Of a stretch of DNA of 11,498 nt, positions 7,561-11,498 are shown in pieces. Numbering within the stretch: position 1 is the first letter of the stretch; each line of letters starts with the position of its first letter. The DNA comes from Cyclostephanos tholiformis (lineage: Eukaryota > Bacillariophyta > Thalassiosirophyceae > Thalassiosirales > Thalassiosiraceae). The DNA is taken from assembly GCA_036939975.1 (NCBI GenBank), contig JALLPB010001583.1, forward strand, positions 1-11,498. The letters are read 5' to 3'. The notes below the pieces were generated by a model. That model had not been told where the DNA came from, ran no database searches, and saw nothing but the letters and a program-made list of their open reading frames with translations. The translations under genes were made by a program, and so were the position numbers.

Positions 7561-7889
7561 ATATATCAGAACTAGCTCCATGTCACATATACCTTCAGAT
7601 GGCACTACATGTGACATTTTTTATGCTAAATGGTACATCAAGTCTGATAATGGCTTGCCAGTTGGTAATTTCACCTAATTATGTCTGATCTTTCCTATTT
7701 TGCATCATCTTCTCATGTCCCAGAGAGAAATGCCCATAAGCTTTGAATTACGGGACAAACATTTTTATTTTCTGGTCATCTTCTTTTTTCAATTTTTTGG
7801 ATACCGTAGTCCTATGCACAGGTAGATAAAAATTAAATAAATTTGGACTTTCTTGTCTTATTGAATTGAGTTTCTTCTTAAAAAACCAG
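7561..7889. other. AT-rich spacer with a short inverted repeat
   Basis: No coding signal. ATGTCACAT (7580-7588) and ATGTGACAT (7609-7617) are exact reverse complements separated by 20 bp. Nothing else is recognised. Confidence 0.5.
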
Positions 7890-8210
7890 AAGGAAGATGC
7901 AGTCTTTTTTATATTATTAAAGCCTACATATGTGAAAGTGTTTTTAAAAGAAATAAATGGTGTTATTTTATTTTACGAAACCCTACATATGTAGAGTTTT
8001 TATTTAAACTCACTGAGACCAATGATGCACTTCAACAACCATCAACCTCTAATCCCACACCAAAATGCACAACATACAACCAAGAAATCAAAAACATGAC
8101 CACCATGCTCCCCCGCCACCCTCCAGCGGCTTCAATTTGGTAGGTGAGTCCAATCGCTGTATGTCAAGTGATCAGTCTTGATCATCACAGCATGGCAATA
8201 TATTTTTTAT
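7890..8210 (+). repeat. Repeat A, right copy
   Basis: This is a diverged copy of 357-620 (landmarks listed there), here about 55 bp longer because of extra AT-rich sequence with two CTACATATGT words (7923-7932 and 7982-7991). It runs directly into repeat B2, so this is the uninterrupted composite. Confidence 0.6.
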
Positions 8211-8220
8211 TGGTCTGTCT

Positions 8221-8830
8221 AGCAGTGGTACAGTGAGCTGGCAGAGAAAAGGTGAGTTTTGTAAGCAATTTGATTTGCTTTTATTGTTCTGCTGAATCAA
8301 GATGATGCACACTAATCTTTGCTAACTGTAAATAATATGTTCTTTACCTATGCCGCACTTGTCTTCATTAAGTTTCTTGGAATGGTTTTGACCAAGGGGG
8401 GGTTGCCATGGTCACCATGTTTTTGAAAAGGTAGGTATCATAGCTGCACAAAGGTAAGTGTATCATGTGTAGAATAGTATTATAGAGTAGACTTAGTAAT
8501 TAAAAATAAATACTGATGAAAATAATAATAGTGTTAAATAATAGTGTAGTCACACCATCCAAATGAGTTCAGATGGGTGCAGAGCATAATTGTTTCTCAC
8601 TTGAAAATTGTGAGAAACCATTATGCTTTGCACCCATCCAAAAATGCAACTGAAAAAATCGAATCCAAAAAATTTGTAGAGAATGGTATGCTACGTTAGT
8701 TGGTGCCTGTCCTACATGCAAAGGAATCACTAAATTGTTTGGGATTAGTAATACCCATTACTCTATTTTAGTGTGTCCAGAAACCAGATTTGTTCTTCAG
8801 CGGAACTGAAACCACAAACATCCCCACCAT
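8221..8830 (+). repeat. Repeat B, second copy (B2)
   Basis: This copy aligns with B1 over its whole length. It has AAAAG/GTGAGTTTT (donor-like, GT at 8252), GATGCACACTAATCTT, TGGAATGGTTTTGACCAAGG with G7 (8396-8402), CCATGGTCACCATGT, GGTAGGTATCATAG, the best-preserved hairpin at 8572-8638, and CCAG/ATTTGTTCTTCAGCGGA (acceptor-like AG at 8786-8787). After the acceptor the frame reads PDLFFSGTETTNIPTIVVPLL up to a stop at 8870-8872, while B1 reads LDLFFRGASIM. A short exon at the right edge is therefore possible. Confidence 0.65.
8572..8638. repeat. Hairpin of repeat B2 (near-perfect)
   Basis: The arms 8572-8600 and 8610-8638 pair at all but two of 29 positions around the 9-nt loop TTGAAAATT. 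Arm ends are GATGGGTGC and GCACCCATC. This is the best-preserved of the three copies. Confidence 0.8.
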
Positions 8831-8872
8831 TGTGGTCCCCCTCCTCTGGCACAAATTCATTAATAGTTAAAC

Positions 8873-9520
8873 TCAACCCAGAAATGGGTGACACAGATGG
8901 GCTGTTCAAGGGTTTGGTTGAAGCAATTTAATTAAATAGTTGAACTTACTGAGAAATAATTTGTTATTTAGCTACTCTATTATCTACAATTTAAAAAAAA
9001 TATCGACATTGCTGGCTGCCAGCAATTCCAATGATCATGCCACCGGGGCGATATGGCACGAGTCACATTGCCCAATGGAGTGCATTTATGGATTCACATG
9101 AAGCCACTATATAACACCATTGGGAGAGTGCCTGGTGCCGCATTGCCCTGGCACCACCATGACATCAGAAGCACTCCACAAGATGATATTGATGGGACAC
9201 CAAATATCATACTGCATGCCCCGGTTGTTAGGTCATTTAACAAATGTTAGAAGTTTTATCTATAATAAGATGTACCCTATGGGATTTTCTCTCTGGGACG
9301 TAGGAAAATGATGTGAAATAGGAAAGTTGGGACATTATTTTTCATTTCACATACATAAGTAGGTGAAATTACTTACTTGAAGCCATTATTGGACATTATG
9401 TCCTATTTAGCAATGAAAATGCCCCATTTAGCACCATTTGAAGGTAGTAAGGGGCATGGTGCTCCTTCTGATGGGTCATCGCCATTGACCTAAGATAAAA
9501 ACTCAAACACAACTAGTAAC
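8873..9520. other. No gene recognised; some foldback potential
   Basis: A 65-codon frame at 9053-9250 (begins MARVTLPNGVHLWIHM) overlaps another 63-codon frame at 9120-9311. Neither has recognisable domains, and I do not call a gene. ATGCCCC (9419-9425) can pair with GGGGCAT (9451-9457), and AGCACCAT (9430-9437) with ATGGTGCT (9456-9463). The two pairings interlock rather than nest. Confidence 0.45.
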
Positions 9521-10050
9521 ATTTTACCTTGCAACTATTTTACTTTTTTGCTAGTTACTCTTGAGAAGTTCATCACACAAATTTATGTATGAAGCTTAAA
9601 AAAGGTGGCGCATGTATGTGCCATTAGCTGTATACTGTAAACCTCATAGTTCTAATAATTTATAGCTGTTATCGAACAACAAAATTGTCTTGGCATTATA
9701 GTATCTCTTCATTTAGACTATTTTGGCAGCCGCCATCGCCATGGTGAGTATGCATGAATTGTAAGTATTTTGTGGTGGGAGCCTACAAAATTATACAGGC
9801 ATCTATGTACGAATTAGCACCTCTGGAGATTTTGCAAATGAGTATCTTCAGAAGCAAACAGGGAATGGTTGCAGGGGGATCTTATAATTATGATCAATTA
9901 TATTCAAAATGAGAGAACCTTCAAAACTTGTATGGTACTGTTTGATGCATTGTTTTTTGTCAAGCAAAGGGAATCAACAGTTGTGTGTTTTTTTGCAGCT
10001 GTGGATTTTTTGCAGATGTGCAATTTTTTGGCAGTTACAAAATTATGTAC
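9521..10050 (+). repeat. Repeat C, tandem unit 1
   Basis: The unit begins ATTTTACCTTGCAACTATTTTAC and recurs 530 bp later (gcaactattt at 9531 and at 10061). Internal landmarks are GGTGGCGCATGTATGTGCCAT, TATACTGTAAACCTCATAG, CTTGGCATTATAG, CATGGTGAGTATGCATGAAT (9740-9759), ACAGGCATCTATGTAC, AGCAAACAGGGAATGG, GGGGGATCTTATAATTATG, and a T-rich end with GTGCAATTTTTTGGCAGTT. It carries the C0 protein block but with a stop after MVSMHEL. Compared with unit 2 it lacks about 80 bp (the block around 11170-11240) and has no palindromic insertion at GGGGGATCTTA. Confidence 0.75.
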
Positions 10051-10550
10051 CTTTTACCTAGCAACTATTTTACTTTTTTGCTAGTTATTCTTGAGAAGCT
10101 TGTTACACAAAATGGACCCTCTACTCAGCTCATTAATGCAACAAGCTTGTAGAAAAGAGATTCAACAGCATTGTAGCTGAACATTTTTGAGTGGGCAAGA
10201 ATTGGCAATGTTATGATTTATGTACGAAGCAAAAAAAAAGGTGGCGCATGTATGTGCCATCATTAGCTATATACTGTAAACCTCATAGTTCTAATAATGT
10301 TATAGCTGTTATTGAACAACAAAATTTCTTGGCATTATGCCATCACCATGGTGAGTATGCATTATAAGTGTTTTGTGGCGGGAACCTACAAAATTATACA
10401 GGCATCTATGTACAAATTAACACCTCTGGAGTTTTTGCAAATAAGTACCTTCGGTAGCAAACAGGGAATGGATGCAGGGGGATATGTTGCAGCTACATTC
10501 AAATATATGGCATATTTGAAACTAGCTGCCGGTAAAATATTGAATATTGA

Positions 10551-10586
10551 TAAATTCGAATATACATATATGTATATTCGAATTTA
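10551..10586. repeat. 36-bp perfect palindrome
   Basis: The arms are TAAATTCGAATATACATA and its exact reverse complement, meeting at 10568/10569 with no loop. Outside it, GGTAAA at 10531-10536 can pair with TTTACC at 10583-10588 if 16 bp are skipped on the left arm. Confidence 0.9.
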
Positions 10587-10671
10587 CCTGGTCATTTTGT
10601 ACCAGAATGTCGATTATAAGCCCCCTGCAACACCCGACCTGTAAATTCAATTTTACGGGTGTCACAGTGAA

Positions 10672-10693
10672 CCCATAAATTCGAATTTATGGG
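10672..10693. repeat. 22-bp perfect palindrome
   Basis: CCCATAAATTC is followed directly by its exact reverse complement GAATTTATGGG. Its half site recurs in variant form through the insertion. Confidence 0.9.
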
Positions 10694-10730
10694 CCATCTA
10701 TATTCGAATTCATGGGCGGTGTCAACCATC

Positions 10731-10792
10731 TAATATCAAATATAGCAATATTTTTGCCATATATTGCTGACATATCATCATATTTGATATTA
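10731..10792. repeat. Two-stage hairpin
   Basis: The outer arms TAATATCAAATAT (10731-10743) and ATATTTGATATTA (10780-10792) are exact complements. Inside, AGCAATAT and ATATTGCT form a second stem, offset by an unpaired stretch on the right side. Confidence 0.85.
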
Positions 10793-11359
10793 AGGCTTAT
10801 CTGGGCTTTTGAATATAGCAATTCAGCACTTTACATCATATTTTATTCCCATATTTGATATTATGGGCTTTCTGCCATGTAATATTGAATATGGAAATAC
10901 TGTAACTTTGATATTAGATGCATTAAATTTGAATTTATGGGCTGATCTACCTATGTCATATCAAATTTGCCCTTCAAAAAAGCTTCACAAAATGTCCAAT
11001 TAACCCATAAATTTAAAATTACATAGCAAGTTTAACCCTTAAATTCAAATATACTGAGGCGGCCTCTCCGTAGTTTCAAATTTATGGAGATTTATTTATG
11101 GAGATTTGATATTAGCTGTTACAGATCTTATGATTATGACCAATTATATTCAAAATGAGAGTTCACATACAATCCATATTGCACCTTTGCAAAAGAGTGT
11201 AACTCCATTTTTGCAAAAGTTATGGGCATTCTGTCAAAACTTTGAGGCTTGCTTGGTACTGTTTGGATGCATTGTTTTTTGTCAAGCAAGAGGAATCAAC
11301 AGTTGTGATTTTTTCAGTTGTGGATTTTTTTCAATGTGCAATTTTTGGCAGTTTCAAAA

Positions 11360-11498
11360 GCAATATTTGGAATGGATATGTTGTTTGACATCCCCTACAT
11401 AGCTGACTGGAATAAAAGTGGAGACTACAGGCAATGCCAAACCGATCTTAACACTAAACGTGAAAACAATTCACAAATAGATTATGATTACAAAGTTG
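11360..11498 (+). pseudogene. Ty3/gypsy-like pol fragment, post-integrase region
   Basis: The frame starting GCA at 11360 is open for 46 codons to the window edge: FGMDMLFDIPYIADWNKS, then GDYRQCQTDLNTKRENN and IDYDYKV. This matches the pattern I know from algal Ty3/gypsy-type polyproteins just after the integrase core, (F)GRDM.(F/L).I..(V)ADW...G..RQ...D.N..REN..R.(D)YDYKVGDKV, which leads into the GPY/F module. Conserved residues expected from that pattern are present, but R is replaced by M in F-G-R-D-M. Upstream the frame does not continue into the usual TPG motif. Instead it joins repeat C unit 2 near 11350, so the polyprotein is truncated on its 5' side here. It may continue beyond the window. 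Confidence 0.6.

Larger units (their letters stand above)
10485..11123. mobile_element. 639-bp palindrome-packed insertion
   Basis: The segment interrupts repeat C unit 2 exactly where unit 1 reads GGGGGATCTTATAATTATG: left flank GGGGGATA, right flank GATCTTATGATTATG. The ends are imperfect inverted repeats, TGTTGCAGCTA...TCAAAT against TGTAACAGCTA...TCAAAT read inward from the right, 15 of 20 matching, so the element runs 5'-TGT...ACA-3'. The flanks allow a short target duplication, GAT or GATN. There is no protein-coding frame worth naming. The interior is a chain of hairpins: 10489-10529 (two nested stems), 10551-10586, 10588-10605, 10630-10662, 10672-10693, 10731-10792, 10849-10894, and a long-range pair 10925-10941 with 11004-11020. 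A 14-bp unit TTTATGGAGATTT(A/G) is doubled at 11081-11108. The best reading is a non-autonomous foldback or MITE-like element. No source transposase is visible in the window. Confidence 0.65.
10051..11359 (+). repeat. Repeat C, tandem unit 2 (interrupted)
   Basis: This is the second tandem copy. It matches unit 1 from CTTTTACCTAGCAACTATTT to the T-rich end GTGCAATTTTTGGCAGTTTC. About 110 bp near 10110-10215 are extra, and 639 bp at 10485-11123 interrupt it. Its protein block is shifted by a 4-bp loss just after ATGGTGAGTATGCAT. The part after the insertion (11124-11359) also matches the far end of the inverted copy at 3568-3640, so the family's full unit is longer than unit 1. At its right edge it meets a gypsy-like reading frame. 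Confidence 0.7.

Noticed and set aside
9053..9311. Overlapping 65- and 63-codon frames
   Set aside because: There is no recognised motif, no splice or poly(A) context, and the frames exclude each other.
10312..10644. 110-codon plus-strand frame
   Set aside because: It runs across the junction between repeat C and the palindromic insertion, so it joins unrelated sequence and ends inside hairpins.
1..11498. tRNA, rRNA, CRISPR or bacterial operon signals
   Set aside because: I looked for cloverleaf arms, rRNA core words, regularly spaced repeats and ribosome binding sites, and saw none. The tandem repeats here are long and diverged, not spacer arrays.

Overview
The window looks like nuclear DNA of a stramenopile alga, most likely a centric diatom. 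This is inferred from protein motifs, not from a database search. Three things point that way: a short single-pass membrane protein with a CC-centred cysteine cluster of a kind I associate with diatoms, a decayed reverse transcriptase whose tail has a C-x-C...G-D-H-x3-C finger, and a fragment of a Ty3/gypsy-type polyprotein. There are no bacterial operons, ribosome binding sites, rRNA, tRNA or CRISPR arrays.

Only one gene looks intact. It lies at 5102-5752 on the plus strand in a sharply GC- and CpG-rich island. A TATA-like box lies upstream and an AATAAA signal downstream. Nearly everything else is AT-rich, CpG-poor repeat DNA in various stages of decay.

Layout. 1-250: a possible 3'-terminal exon. 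357-2912: one arm of a composite repeat (parts A and B), split by a decayed reverse-transcriptase element (about 649-1930) plus a second unshared segment. 2913-3567: unique, partly purine-rich DNA. 3568-3990 (minus): the most coding-like copy of a repeat here called C. 4080-4430: pyrimidine- and C-run-rich low-complexity DNA. 4727-5907: the gene with its signals. 5910-6650: unassigned AT-rich DNA. 6655-7560: a third, interrupted copy of repeat B. 7890-8830: an uninterrupted A-B composite. 8870-9520: unassigned, with some foldback potential. 9521-11359: two tandem copies of repeat C, 530 bp apart. The second is split by a 639-bp palindrome-packed insertion (10485-11123) with imperfect inverted termini TGT...ACA. 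11360-11498: start of a gypsy-like polyprotein fragment that runs off the window.

The most unusual items are the palindrome-packed insertion, whose empty site is preserved in the neighbouring repeat copy, the three-copy repeat B with a conserved hairpin and splice-like borders, and the repeat C protein fragment, which I cannot assign to a family. The repeats record nested insertion history: a reverse-transcriptase fragment into A-B, an unknown segment into the third B, and the palindromic element into C.
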